Origin: Eriocheir sinensis | Taxonomy: Eukaryota; Arthropoda; Malacostraca; Decapoda; Varunidae | Direction: 5' to 3' | Assembly: GCF_024679095.1 (NCBI RefSeq) | Contig: NC_066517.1 | Location: 20,954,540-21,018,539 of the forward strand | Length of the DNA: 64,000 bases | Shown here: positions 1 through 9,359 of the stretch, piece after piece | Layout of the letters: each line of letters starts with the position of its first letter | Numbering within the stretch: the stretch's first letter is position 1 | Notes under the pieces: model-generated | The model's input: the letters and a program-made list of their open reading frames with translations, nothing else | Databases searched by the model: none | Told to the model about the DNA's origin: nothing | Program-made: the position numbers and the translations under genes

Positions 1-129
1 ACAGGACCGGTCGGGCAGGGTGGACGACAGACAGGACCGTACCCACAGACTGCCCTGCCATGCTACACTCGTATTCTTAACTACGAGTATAATAGCTTGT
101 CTTGGTTACCCCGTCTACTGCCTTGTACT

Positions 130-1910
130 CCCGGGCCGTCTTGCTTCTATTCTTCCCGTGTTTTCGTATTTTTTTTATATTTTTTTTTCCTGTTCTCAGA
201 TCATAAATATTTTCAAGTCTTTTCCTTTTTTTTTTGTATCTCATTTTGGTTGCCTTTCAGATTGTCTTGCTTCTATTCTTTCCGTCTGTTCGTATTTTGT
301 TTTTCATTTTCGTTGCTGTTTTTCTTTTCCTCTTCTCAGATCATAAATATTTTCACCCCTTTTCCTTTTTTCTATCTCATTTTGGTTAACCTTGTTTTCT
401 TCCTTGTATTGTCTTGGTTCTATTCTTTCCGTCTTTTCGTATTTTGTTTTTCATTTTCGTTGCTGTTTTTCTTTTCCTCTTCTCAGATCATAAATATTTT
501 CACCCCTTTTCCTTTTTTCTATCTCATTTTGGTTACCTTGTTTTCTTCCTTGTACTCTCTTGCTTCTATTCTTTCCGTCTTTTCGTATTTTGTTTTTCAT
601 TTTCGTTGCTGTTTTTCTTTTCCTCTTCTCAGATCATAAATATTTTCACCCCTTTTCCTTTTTTCTATCTCATTTTGGTTACCTTGTTTTCTTCCTTGTA
701 TTGTCTTGGTTCTATTCTTTCCGTCTTTTCGTATTTTGTTTTTCATTTTCGTTGCTGTTTTTCTTTTCCTCTTCTCAGATCATAAATATTTTCACCCCTT
801 TTCCTTTTTTCTATCTCATTTTGGTTACCTTGTTTTCTTCCTTGTACTCTCTTGCTTCTATTCTTTCCGTCTTTTCGTGTTTTTTTTTTTTGTTTCTTCT
901 GGGTTTCATTTACATTTTGGTGGCTGCTTTTCGTTTTCTGTTCTCACTTCCCCAATATTTTCACCTCCTTCCCTTTCCTCTATCTCATTTTGGTAACATT
1001 GCTTCTCTCAGACAGTCTTGTTAATTCGCATTCTTTTCATCTCTCGTACTTTTGTTTTTTTTGAGTCTCATTTCCATTCTACTTGTTGCTCTTCGTTCCC
1101 TGTATCGTGTAGAAGTGCTTTTGTTACTTTCTTCTTTAGTATTGATCCTATTTTTTATTCTTTTTTAGTATTGTTTTCTTTCCTCTGAGTTTTATTTTCA
1201 TCTCGGTTGCTGGTTTTCGTTCCGTCTTTTCGTGTAGCAATGTTGTGGCTTCCTTTTCTCTCTCTCTCTCTCTCTCAAACAGTTTTGCTTATTCTTTCCT
1301 TCTTCTTTAGTATTGTTTTCTTTCCTCTGAGTTTTATTTTCATCTCGGTTGCTGGTTTTCGTTCCGTCTTTTCGTGTAGCAATATTATGGCTTCCTTTTT
1401 TTTATCTACCTCTCAAACAGTCTTGGTCTTAGTCTTTCATTCTTCTTTAGTACTGTTTTTCTCTCCTCTGACTTTCATTTTCATCTCGGTTGCTGGTTTT
1501 CGTTCCCTGGCTTCGTGTGGCAGTGACTTGGCTATTCGTTTTTCTCTCAGACAGTCTTGCTCTTTTTCTTTCATTCTTCTTTAGTATTGTTTTTCTCTCC
1601 TCTGACTTTCATTTTCATCTCGGTTGCTGGTTTTCGTTCCCTGGGTTCGTGTGGCAGTGACTTGGCTACCCGTTTTTCTCTCAGACAGTCTTGCTCCTAT
1701 TTCTCATTCCTCTTTAGTATTGTTTTCTCTCCTCTGATTTTTATTTTCACCTCGGTTGCTTTTTCGTTCCCTGGGTTCGTGTGGCAGTAACTAGGCTACC
1801 CGTTTTTCTCTGTCTTGCTCTTTCATTCTTTCTTCTATTTTCCTCCCCTGTAGCAGTGGTTTAGCTATCCTGTTTCTTGTACTCTTCCATTCCCTGTTCT
1901 TCTAATCCTC
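130..1910. repeat. Diverging pyrimidine-rich satellite, 146 bp to ~135 bp units
   Basis: Tandem units begin with TTCTATTCTT at 145, 271, 418, 564, 710 and 856, so the central units repeat every 146 bp. Further right, units are marked by a CATCTCGGTTGCTGG-like block at 1199, 1341, 1482, 1616 and 1749 (133-142 bp). The right half keeps recognisable pieces of the left unit (a TTTCATTTTCGTTGCTG-like core, a CTCAGACAGTCTTG-like block), so this appears to be one satellite that has drifted from left to right. Open frames of up to 180 aa in it are low-complexity shadows. Confidence 0.9.
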
Positions 1911-2023
1911 AGCTTCTTTCCTCAGTCATATATCCAATGTATTTACTGCCATGCTTTCTCTATTTTCGTCAAGACATATTGCTTTAACTCTCTCCCGCTT
2001 TTGGTTTATCTATATATGTATTC

Positions 2024-2028
<5 letters not shown>

Positions 2029-2081
<53 letters not shown>
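2029..2081. repeat. (CT)n microsatellite
   Basis: An uninterrupted CT dinucleotide run of about 53 bp. It is followed to about 2340 by pyrimidine-rich DNA with (TCC)n runs, where I see no gene. Confidence 0.97.
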
Positions 2082-2083
<2 letters not shown>

Positions 2084-2339
2084 GTCACCAATATCATTTT
2101 CAAACCTTTTTCTTTCCACTGCCTCATCTTTTTCTTTACTTCTCTCAATCCTTTCTCTCTTATCTCCCCCCAACCTCTCTCTCTCTCTCCTCCTACCTCT
2201 CAACTCCACTTCAATCCTCCTCCTCCTCCTGCTCCTCCTCTCATCCGTACCACCTCCTCCTCCTCCTCCTCTCACCCCCTCAACCTGCTCATGCTAAAAG
2301 GTGAATGTATGTTCTACTCGCTCTTTTCTTGATGTCTCG

Positions 2340-4760
2340 GTATGTGCTCCCTGAACTCTTCTTCTTCCCCCTTCCCCCTCTCGTATGTGCTGCCCTAACT
2401 CCCCCTTCTGACCCCTTCTCCCTTCTCCTTCGGGCTGTAACACTCCCTTTCTTAACACCTTCCCCCTCTCGTATGTGCTGCCCTAACTCCCCCTTCTGAC
2501 CCCTTCTCCCTTCTCCTTCGGGCTGTAACACTCCCTTTCTTAACCCCTTCCCCTCTCGTATGTGCTGCCCTTAGTTGCCCTTCTTACCCCTTCTCCCTTC
2601 TCCTACGGGCTGTAACACTCCCTTTCTTAACCCCTTCCCCCTCTCGTATGTGCTGCCCTAACTCCCCCTTCTGACCCCTTCTACCTTCTCCTACGGGCTG
2701 TAACACTCCCTTTCTTAACCCCTTCCCCCTCTCGTATGTGCTGCCCTAACTCCCTCTTCTGACCCCTTCTCCCTTCTCCTTCGGGCTGTAACACTCCCTT
2801 TCTTAACCCCTTCCCCCTCTCGTATGTGCTGCCCTAACTCCCTCTTCTGACCCCTTCTCCCTTCTCCTTCGGGCTGTAACACTCCCTTTCTTAACACCTT
2901 CCCCCTCTCGTATGTGCTGCCCTAACTCCCCCTTCTGACCCCTTCTCCCTTCTCCTTCGGTCTGTAACACTCCCTTTCTTAACCCCTTTCCCCCTCTCGT
3001 ATGTGCTGCCCTAACTCCCCCTTCTGACCCCTTCTCCCTTCTCCTTCGGGCTGTAACACTCCCTTTCTTAACACCTTCCCCCTCTCGTATGTGCTGCCCT
3101 TAGTCCCCCGTCTGACCCCTTCTCCCTTCTCCTACAGGCTGTAACACTTTCTTAACACCTTCCCCTCTCGTATGTGCTGCCCTAACTCCCCTTCTGACCC
3201 TTCTCCTTCTCCTTCGGTCTGTAACACTCCCTTTCTTAACCCCTTTCCCCCTCTCGTATGTGCTGCCCTAACTCCCCCTTCTGACCCCTTCTCCCTTCTC
3301 CTTCGGGCTTTAACACTACCTTTCTTAACCCCTTTCCCCTCTCGTATGTGCTGCCTAACTCCCCTTCTGACCCTTCTCCCTTCTCCTTCGGGCTGTAACA
3401 CTCCTTTCTTAACACCTTCCCCCTCTCGTATGTGCTGCCCTTAGTCCCCCTTCTGACCCCTTCTCACTTCTCCTTCGGGCTGTAACACTCCCTTTCTTAA
3501 CACCTTCCCCCTCTCGTATGTGCTGCCCTTAGTCCCCCTTCTGACCCCTTCTCCCTTCTCCTTCGGGCTGTAACACTCCCTTTCTTAACACCTTCCCCCT
3601 CTCGTATGTGCTGCCCTTAGTCCCCCTTCTGACCCCTTCTCACTTCTCCTTCGGGCTGTAACACTCCCTTTCTTAACACCTTCCCCCTCTCGTATGTGCT
3701 GCCCTTAGTCCCCCTTCTGACCCCTTCTCCCTTCTCCTTCGGGCTGTAACACTCCCTTTCTTAACACCTTCCCCCTCTCGTATGTGCTGCCCTTAGTCCC
3801 CCTTCTGACCCCTTCTCCCTTCTCCTTCGGGCTGTAATACTCCCTTTCTTAACACCTTCCCCCTCTCGTATGTGCTGCCCTAACTCCCCCTTCTGACCCC
3901 TTCTCACTTCTCCTTCGGGCTGTAACACTCCCTTTCTTAACACCTTCCCCTCTCGTATGCTGCCCTTAGTCCCCCTTCTGACCCCTTCTCCCTTCTCCTT
4001 CAAGGCTGCCTCCCTTTCTTAACACCTTCCCCTCTCGTATGTGCTGCCCTAACTCCCCTACTGACCCCTTCTCCCTTCTCCTTCGGGCTGTAACACTCCC
4101 TTTCTTAACACCTTCCCCCTCTCGTATGTGCTGCCCTAACTCCCCCTTCTGACCCCTTCTCCCTTCTCCTTCGGGCTGTAATACTCCCTTTCTTAACACC
4201 TTCCCCCTCTCGTATGTGCTGCCCTAACTCCCCCTTCTGACCCCTTCTCCCTTCTCCTTCGGGCTGTAATACTCCCTTTCTTGACCCCTTCCCCCTCTCG
4301 TATGTGCTGCCCTAACTCCCCCTTCTGACCCCTTCTCCCTTCTCCTTCGGGCTGTAACACTCCCTTTCTTAACCCCTTCCCCCTCTCGTATGTGCTGCCC
4401 TAACTCCCCCTTCTGACCCCTTCTCCCTTCTCCTTCGGGCTGTAACACTCCCTTTCTTAACCCCTTTCCCCTCTCGTGTGCTGCCCTAACTCCCCTTCTG
4501 ACCCTTCTCCCTTCTCCTTCGGGGTGTAAAAATCCCTTTCTTAACCCCTTCCCCTCTCGTATGTGCTGCCCTTAGTTGCCCTTCTGACCCCTTCTACCTT
4601 CTCCTACGGGCTGTAACACTCCCTTTCTTGACCCCTTTCCCCCTCTCGTATGTGCTGCCCTAACTCCCCCTTCTGACCCCTTCTCCCTTCTCCTTCGGGC
4701 TGTAACACTCCCTTTCTTAACACCTTCTCCCAACTCATATGTGCTGCCCTCACTTCACTT
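2340..4760. repeat. 88-bp satellite array, about 27 units
   Basis: A TATGTGCTGCC block recurs at 2384, 2472, 2559, 2647 and 2735 and onward to about 4740, a spacing of 87-88 bp. Units also share TTCGGGCTGTAACACTCCC and TTCTGACCCCTTCTC. Variants (CTTAGT versus CTAACT after CTGCC, one-base C-run indels) are interspersed, with a homogeneous CTTAGT block at about 3430-3800. This suggests local amplification of one variant. Because 88 is not a multiple of three, frames rotate and only short shadow frames result. Confidence 0.96.
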
Positions 4761-4784
4761 CTTACCCTTTCCCCGCGCTCTTAT

Positions 4785-4970
4785 GTGCTTTTTTTTTTAC
4801 AGCAAGGGAGGCAGCTCAAAGGCAAAATCTACAACAACAATAACGACAACAACAACAAAAGCCCGCAACACGATACTCCAAACAAAAGCAGAAAGAACGA
4901 GGGGCCAAAAGAGAGGTCAATTTCGGGTGACGAGGTGTTTTGATCTTCTTTTGAGTGAGTTTAAGTCGTA
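4785..4970 (-). mobile_element. Element D, copy 1 (poly(A)-ended dispersed repeat)
   Basis: The plus strand reads T-run, ACAGCAAGGGAGGCAGCTC, AAGGC, an A/C-rich stretch, AAAGCCCGC, AAAGCAGAAAGAACGAG and AGGTCAATTTCGGGTG. The same order of blocks occurs at 41936-42100. Read on the minus strand it ends in ...CTGT followed by a poly(A) run, like a retroposon 3' end. It joins the last unit of the 88-bp array directly at TATGTGC. No protein is encoded. Confidence 0.75.
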
Positions 4971-5054
4971 ATCAGAAGGAAATACAGACGAAGGAATGCT
5001 ATTTTTTTAAGAAGCTGATTAACTTTTGCGTAAGGGATCTGGATAGGATAAGAA

Positions 5055-5367
5055 GCTACCCTGACCTCCCATCTCAACCCCTTCTCCCTTCTCCTACGTG
5101 CTCCTTTATAACCCTCCCTTTCTTTCTCCTTCTCCGTTCTCTATATTATTTAATTCTCCCCTTCTAACCCCTCTCCCCTGCTCTCATGGGTAACAAGGTA
5201 AACATATTGATAAGGACCTACCCTAACCTCCCTTCTTAACCCCTTCTCCCTTCTCCTATATGCTCCCTTATAACCCTCCCCTTTTCACTCCTCCCCGCTC
5301 TATATGCTTTAACTCTCCCCTTCTAACCCCTCTCCCCTGCTCCCATGAGTAACAAGGCAAACATGAG
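5055..5367. repeat. Two tandem units of about 160 bp, pyrimidine-rich
   Basis: CTAACCCCTCTCCCCTGCT occurs at about 5164 and 5324, and the surrounding ~160 bp match, including GGGTAACAAGGTAAACAT versus GAGTAACAAGGCAAACAT. The unit shares the CCCCTTCTCCCTTCTCCTAC block with the 88-bp array to its left and may be a diverged relative. Confidence 0.8.
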
Positions 5368-5532
5368 TACTAGTTTGTTCCCATTACCTGCAATTGTTAC
5401 CTCAGGGCACGGTGGTTTAGATATACATAGGTGTTGTTTTTTGTTGTTTTTCCTATTAAGTGATTTTTTTTATTAGGTTTTCAAAGTATATGACAAGAAC
5501 ATGACGTCTCAGATTCAGGAAGTGATGTCTAT

Positions 5533-5536
<4 letters not shown>

Positions 5537-5623
<87 letters not shown>
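5537..5623. repeat. (TC)n microsatellite, 87 bp
   Basis: A pure TC run of about 43 repeats. The 170 bp before it (5368-5536) is non-repetitive AT-rich sequence with no gene that I can see. Confidence 0.97.
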
Positions 5624-5628
<5 letters not shown>

Positions 5629-5746
5629 GCGACGATGGAGAGAGAGAGTTCAGCGACATTCCACCGTATTAACGAACGAGACGGTTTGAGAGAAAGCCAT
5701 AAAGAAGACAAATATGAAGTATACACGTAAGAATGGAACCGGTGCG

Positions 5747-5848
5747 AGGAGGAGGAGGAGGAGGAGGAGGAGGAGGAGGAGGACGAAAGGAAAGGGTACG
5801 GAAGGAGAAAAGGAAAAGTGACATGAGACAAATATACGCATCTAGAAA

Positions 5849-5875
<27 letters not shown>
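5747..5875. repeat. (GGA)n and (GA)n microsatellites
   Basis: (GGA)12 at 5747-5782 and (AG)13 at 5849-5875, separated by purine-rich non-repetitive sequence. Confidence 0.95.
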
Positions 5876-5879
<4 letters not shown>

Positions 5880-6062
5880 AAAAACAGTATTGCCAACGCC
5901 CGGAGTACAAAGCGGCCCTCACACACGCCCGGGCTCCCCCTCTTTTCTGGCAACGCTGCGCCGAGATAATTGCTGGAGGTAAATAAACAAGCGGTTCGGG
6001 AAAGGTCGGTTTTTAGGGAACAATGGCGAGGGTCGGAGCCTTGCCGGGCCATAAATCCCCGA
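5880..6062. other. Non-repetitive, GC-richer island
   Basis: Mixed-composition sequence with several CpG sites (CAACGCCCGG, GCAACGCTGCGCCGAG, GGGCCATAAATCCCC). No frame here extends into a recognisable protein. It could be regulatory or the remnant of an element; nothing decides this. Confidence 0.4.
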
Positions 6063-6069
6063 CGTGTGT

Positions 6070-6545
6070 GTCCGTCCCTATCTGTCTGCCTGTCTGTCTG
6101 TCTGTCTGCTTGTCTGCCTATCTTTCGGTGTGTTTGTCTGCGTGTCTGTCTCCCTATGTGCTTGTCTTTGTCTGTCTGTCTGTCTGTCTGCTTGTCTGCC
6201 TATCTTTCGGTGTGTTTGTCAGCGTGTCTGTCTCCCTATGTGCTTGTCTTTGTCCGTCTGTCTGTCTGTCTGTCTGCTTGTCTGCCTATCTTTCTGTGTG
6301 TTTGTCTGCGTGTCTGTCTCCCTATTTGCTTGTCTTTGTCTGTCTGTCTGTATGTAGGGCTATCTCTATGTATGTAGCCTATGTGTCTGTATAAGTATGC
6401 GTGTTTCTATCTGTACTGTATGTATGTATCCGTCTCTATCTTTCTGTTTATGTCTGTGTCCCTGTATGTCTATGTGTCTACGTATGTATGTATGTATGTA
6501 TGTGTGTCTCCGTATGTTTGTGTGTATGTGTGTGTCCCCCTTTTT
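6070..6545. repeat. Degenerate (TGTC)n/(TATG)n region with ~84-bp higher-order units
   Basis: Tetranucleotide TGTC tracts are embedded in a longer unit: GCTTGTCTGCCTATCTTTC recurs at 6108, 6190 and 6276 (82 and 86 bp apart). From about 6415 it changes to TATG/TGTG repeats. Several open frames made of Cys/Leu/Ser/Val come from the repeat only. Confidence 0.9.
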
Positions 6546-6712
6546 GCTGCTGCTTGCTAGTCTATCTGTTAGTCGGTAAAGTAATAAAAAAATTTTTAAA
6601 AAACGAGTCGGACTACTAACACACCCAGGACCAATATTTATAAGGAAGAAAAGAAGGTAGAGGAGAAAAAAGAGAAGGAGAAAAAAAAGGAGAAGGAGGA
6701 GAAAAAAAAGGA

Positions 6713-7045
6713 GGAAACATGGAAACATGGAGGAGCAGGCAGCAGAAAGCCTATTGGCTCATTGCGAGGCTGCCTGTTTTCAGATATTTAATCAATCCGT
6801 CAGCCACGGGAGTGTCTTGCGGGAAGGATTAAGGCTCTGCTGAACGTACGCGTGGATACGTTTACTCCGACGCAGCAAAGTGACGGTCAATGCGATTCTT
6901 GAAGTTGATTGTTTCCGCACTGGCCACGTCTGCAGGAAGGCTGTTCTAATGGCGGACGACTCTGTTCGAAAAGTAACTCCTGCCGATATTCGTAAAGCAT
7001 CGCTGGGCTAGAATTGTTTTAGGCAGGTTCAGGTGAAGCTGAGGG
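6713..7045 (-). mobile_element. LINE family B, copy 1: decayed RT C-terminus plus 3' UTR
   Basis: On the minus strand from about 7030 the frame reads LPKTILAQRCFTNIGRSYFS, then NRVVRH, a stop where other copies have a codon in the (W)NSLP motif, NSLPADVASAETIN and FKNRIDRHFAASE, ending at TAA (6860-6862). This is the C-terminal tail typical of jockey/CR1-type LINE reverse transcriptases. The IN-FKNRID join lacks the Ser seen in copy 2. The following ~140 bp (GTGGCTGACGGATT, GGCTTTCTGCTGCCT) match the 3' UTR of the copy at 29109-29500 and end in CATGTTTCCATGTTTCC, an 8-bp repeat as in CR1 tails. It is inactive and 5'-truncated. Confidence 0.85.
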
Positions 7046-7228
7046 GATGAATTATGAGGGTTGGTGTGAGCAGGAGGAGCATGCGGGCGTGGGTGAGGGA
7101 TGGGCGCACTCCTTCCAGCAACATTTCGTCACCTGCATTACGTCCCATCGTCCCAGCGTTACACTCTCAGCCTTTTCTTTGAGCGTCCCCGCCAGTGGCC
7201 GGCGGAGCCAAGGCGGCACACGACGAGG

Positions 7229-7293
7229 ATGAACCATCCCAGAAGAGGACAACGTTGATGACCTGCACGTTCCTGCTAAACAGTGTTCATTAA
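7229..7293 (+). promoter_or_regulatory. Two short upstream ORFs before the 541-aa gene
   Basis: ATG at 7229 opens a 9-codon frame ending with TGA at 7256-7258. The last base of that stop is the first base of the next ATG (7258), giving a TGATG overlap. The second frame has 11 codons and ends with TAA at 7291-7293, eight bases before the main ATG at 7301. A possible splice acceptor (CTGCTAAACAG, ending at 7282) would remove the first uORF and truncate the second, so it is open whether the uORFs are in the mature mRNA. Confidence 0.4.
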
Positions 7294-7300
7294 CATTAAA

Positions 7301-8926
7301 ATGACTCAACAAAAACATAAGAAGAAGGTTAGCTGCTGTGGGTGCTTTGCCTGGCTCTTCGCCAGGCGGAAGCACCGCAGCCCCCCCGAGGACCTTGACG
7401 ACACCGTCGAGGAAACCAAACACGACCAGGACGATGCAGGGGAACAGGGACAAGGGTCCCTGGCCCTCGTCTGCCTGCAGAAGGCTGCTCAGCCTCTCGC
7501 TGTGGTGGAGGAGGAACTCCCCTCCGACACCCACGATGCTGATGGGGAGGTGGGAAAGGGAGGGAAGGAGAGTACTGGCAAGAGGTCTCAAACTCTCGTC
7601 ATCACCATCCACTTGGTGAAGAGAGAAAGGGTCCACAAGCCAGTGGAGGAAACAACCGTCGCAGGAAAAGTCTGCACGCAAACTGAGAGCCATGGCAAGA
7701 GGATTCAAACTCTGGTAATTACTCTGTTCATGGTCAAGAGAGAAAACATAAAGGAGGTATTCGATGACCTCCCCTCCGGGCACCAAGGCACTGCTGGGGA
7801 CGCTCCTTCCAGCAGGAGCAAGGCCGTTACCGGCCCACCGGAAAAGATGCCCCTTAAGAGCAGCTTCAAACAGCAGAATGCATCTCAAAACCCGGTCAAG
7901 AAAATTGTCAGGTTCAACTTCCAAAACCTGAACAACTTCGTCAAAATTCGTGAGCTGTACTGTGCCTACGACTACTTCAAGTATGGCTTCCCTCTCTCCA
8001 GCATCCGTTCTGAGCTGGATAACCTGAAGAAGAGAGCAGTGGAGCCACAGAAAGAGCCAGCAAAGGAAGCAGTAAACAAACTGCCAGAGCCTCAGAAAAC
8101 AGCAACAGAGGAAGCAACAGATGCAGACAACAACAACACTGAGCCACAGCGTCTCACAGGGATCCTCAAGAAAGGAAAGACGGCCAGCACCGCTCGTAAA
8201 TGTGTGCGCTTTAACTTCCAGAACCTGAACACTTTCGTCAAGGATCGTGAGCTGTACTGTGGCTACGACTACTTCAGGTATGGCTTCCCCCTCTACAGCA
8301 TTCGTCCTGAGCTGGAAAGGCCAAAGGAAAGAACAGTGAAGCCACAGCAAGGGCCAGTACAGGACGCGGCAAACAAACACAACACACGACACCAGCAAAC
8401 AGTTGGAGCAGCTCGCTGTGCACAAATGACTACCACTACTGAAGGGAAGTCTCCTAAAGGTATCCTGAAGAAAGAAAAGATGCCACGGTCCACCTGTCCA
8501 AGACACGTGCGCTTCAACCTTGGTAACCTCCGCGCCCCCGTCAAGGAACGTGAGCTGTACCGTGGCCACGACTACTTCAGATACGCCGCGCCGCTCCAAG
8601 CCCCTCAGCCTCCCAACTTTACCTCGAGGCCTCACCACCAGCCCGTTAGATCCGCCTCTAGCTCGCTGGGTGGCGCACCTCGGCACCTCGGGAGGCCGGC
8701 ACAGCGGAGCAACGACTCCTTCCAGCAAAACAGTGGCCGGAATGCTGCACACAACTACACCAACAGCCGCCACTCACAGCCCCGCCAGCACAACTCCAGC
8801 AGCCACGTCTCGCCCAGATACGAAACAAGGCATTTCTACGGAGGACAGACACATCCAGGCAACAACTCCCGCAGCAGAAGTCGTGTCAAGAGAGGCGCCA
8901 AGCCGGGTGATGGCGATTTTCTGTAA
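7301..8926 (+). CDS. Repeat protein with SILK- and RVxF-like motifs (putative PP1-docking protein)
   Basis: An intact single-exon frame of 541 codons in non-repetitive DNA. The frame extends upstream to a GTG at 7283, but ATG 7301 (AAAATGA context) is the plausible start. Residues 7-24 are basic with a Cys cluster (C12, C13, C15: KKKVSCCGCFAWLF), a possible palmitoylated membrane anchor. Residues 93-111 and 132-150 are a repeat pair (GKRxQTLVIT...VKRE). Three repeats follow at about 200-245, 299-345 and 401-430. Each has a basic-VRFN core (V203/F205, V302/F304, V403/F405), a NLN-FVK-like stretch and a conserved ELYxGYDYFRY block. GILKK precedes repeats 2 and 3 (G287-K290, G387-K390); repeat 1 has only a degenerate PLKSSFK. 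The tail (430-541) is Ser/Asn/His/Arg-rich with SRSRSR. Family knowledge: [GS]ILK and [RK]-x-V-x-F are PP1 docking motifs, SILK usually lying N-terminal to RVxF as here. I do not recognise the family; PP1 binding is inference. A processed retrogene or a lineage-specific single-exon gene are both possible. Confidence 0.8.
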   Translation: MTQQKHKKKVSCCGCFAWLFARRKHRSPPEDLDDTVEETKHDQDDAGEQGQGSLALVCLQKAAQPLAVVEEELPSDTHDADGEVGKGGKESTGKRSQTLVITIHLVKRERVHKPVEETTVAGKVCTQTESHGKRIQTLVITLFMVKRENIKEVFDDLPSGHQGTAGDAPSSRSKAVTGPPEKMPLKSSFKQQNASQNPVKKIVRFNFQNLNNFVKIRELYCAYDYFKYGFPLSSIRSELDNLKKRAVEPQKEPAKEAVNKLPEPQKTATEEATDADNNNTEPQRLTGILKKGKTASTARKCVRFNFQNLNTFVKDRELYCGYDYFRYGFPLYSIRPELERPKERTVKPQQGPVQDAANKHNTRHQQTVGAARCAQMTTTTEGKSPKGILKKEKMPRSTCPRHVRFNLGNLRAPVKERELYRGHDYFRYAAPLQAPQPPNFTSRPHHQPVRSASSSLGGAPRHLGRPAQRSNDSFQQNSGRNAAHNYTNSRHSQPRQHNSSSHVSPRYETRHFYGGQTHPGNNSRSRSRVKRGAKPGDGDFL

Positions 8927-9250
8927 GCAAAGGGCGAGTACACAGAGTCGTGATCAAACTCAAATGTTCAGCGACGTACAGTTGACGTCCATTCCGGGTG
9001 CATTTCTCAACACCCGCTGAACAGTAACTGTCGTCGACTGGTGATAACAGTGACTGAGGAGTGCCAAGAAGCACCACAAGCCCACTGAGAGGAACGGCTC
9101 GCCAGCTGACTAAAATCACCATGCAGAGGAACACGTCCCATGGAACGGTGCCACTTCTACGGAACAACTTGTTCAAGAGTGTCGCATCTGTGGGGAGTGT
9201 TTCGATGCGTGGGTGTGCTTACATTTCTTATCTTATATTTCAAATGAAAA

Positions 9251-9256
9251 AATAAA
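9251..9256 (+). terminator. Poly(A) signal AATAAA of the 541-aa gene
   Basis: A canonical AATAAA lies 325 bp after the TAA stop, with a T/GT-rich stretch (GGGTCGTGTTGCTCTT, about 9296-9312) downstream as expected of a cleavage site. The implied 3' UTR is about 340-360 nt of non-repetitive sequence. Confidence 0.7.
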
Positions 9257-9359
9257 AAATATTGTCTAACAAAAAACCTTAGGCAGGGGTAGCAGGGTCG
9301 TGTTGCTCTTCAGAACAAGAAACGTTATGTAAGGAGTTGTCTAAACGACCATCTTAGCA

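Noticed and set aside
6064..6394. Cys/Val/Leu-rich frames that resemble cysteine-rich proteins
   Set aside because: They are translations of TGTC/TATG microsatellites; all three frames give similar products.
7052..8773. A 573-codon open frame on the minus strand opposite the 541-aa gene
   Set aside because: It is the antisense shadow: the plus frame has coherent repeats, motifs, a start context and a poly(A) signal. The minus product has no internal repeat logic beyond that imposed by the plus strand.
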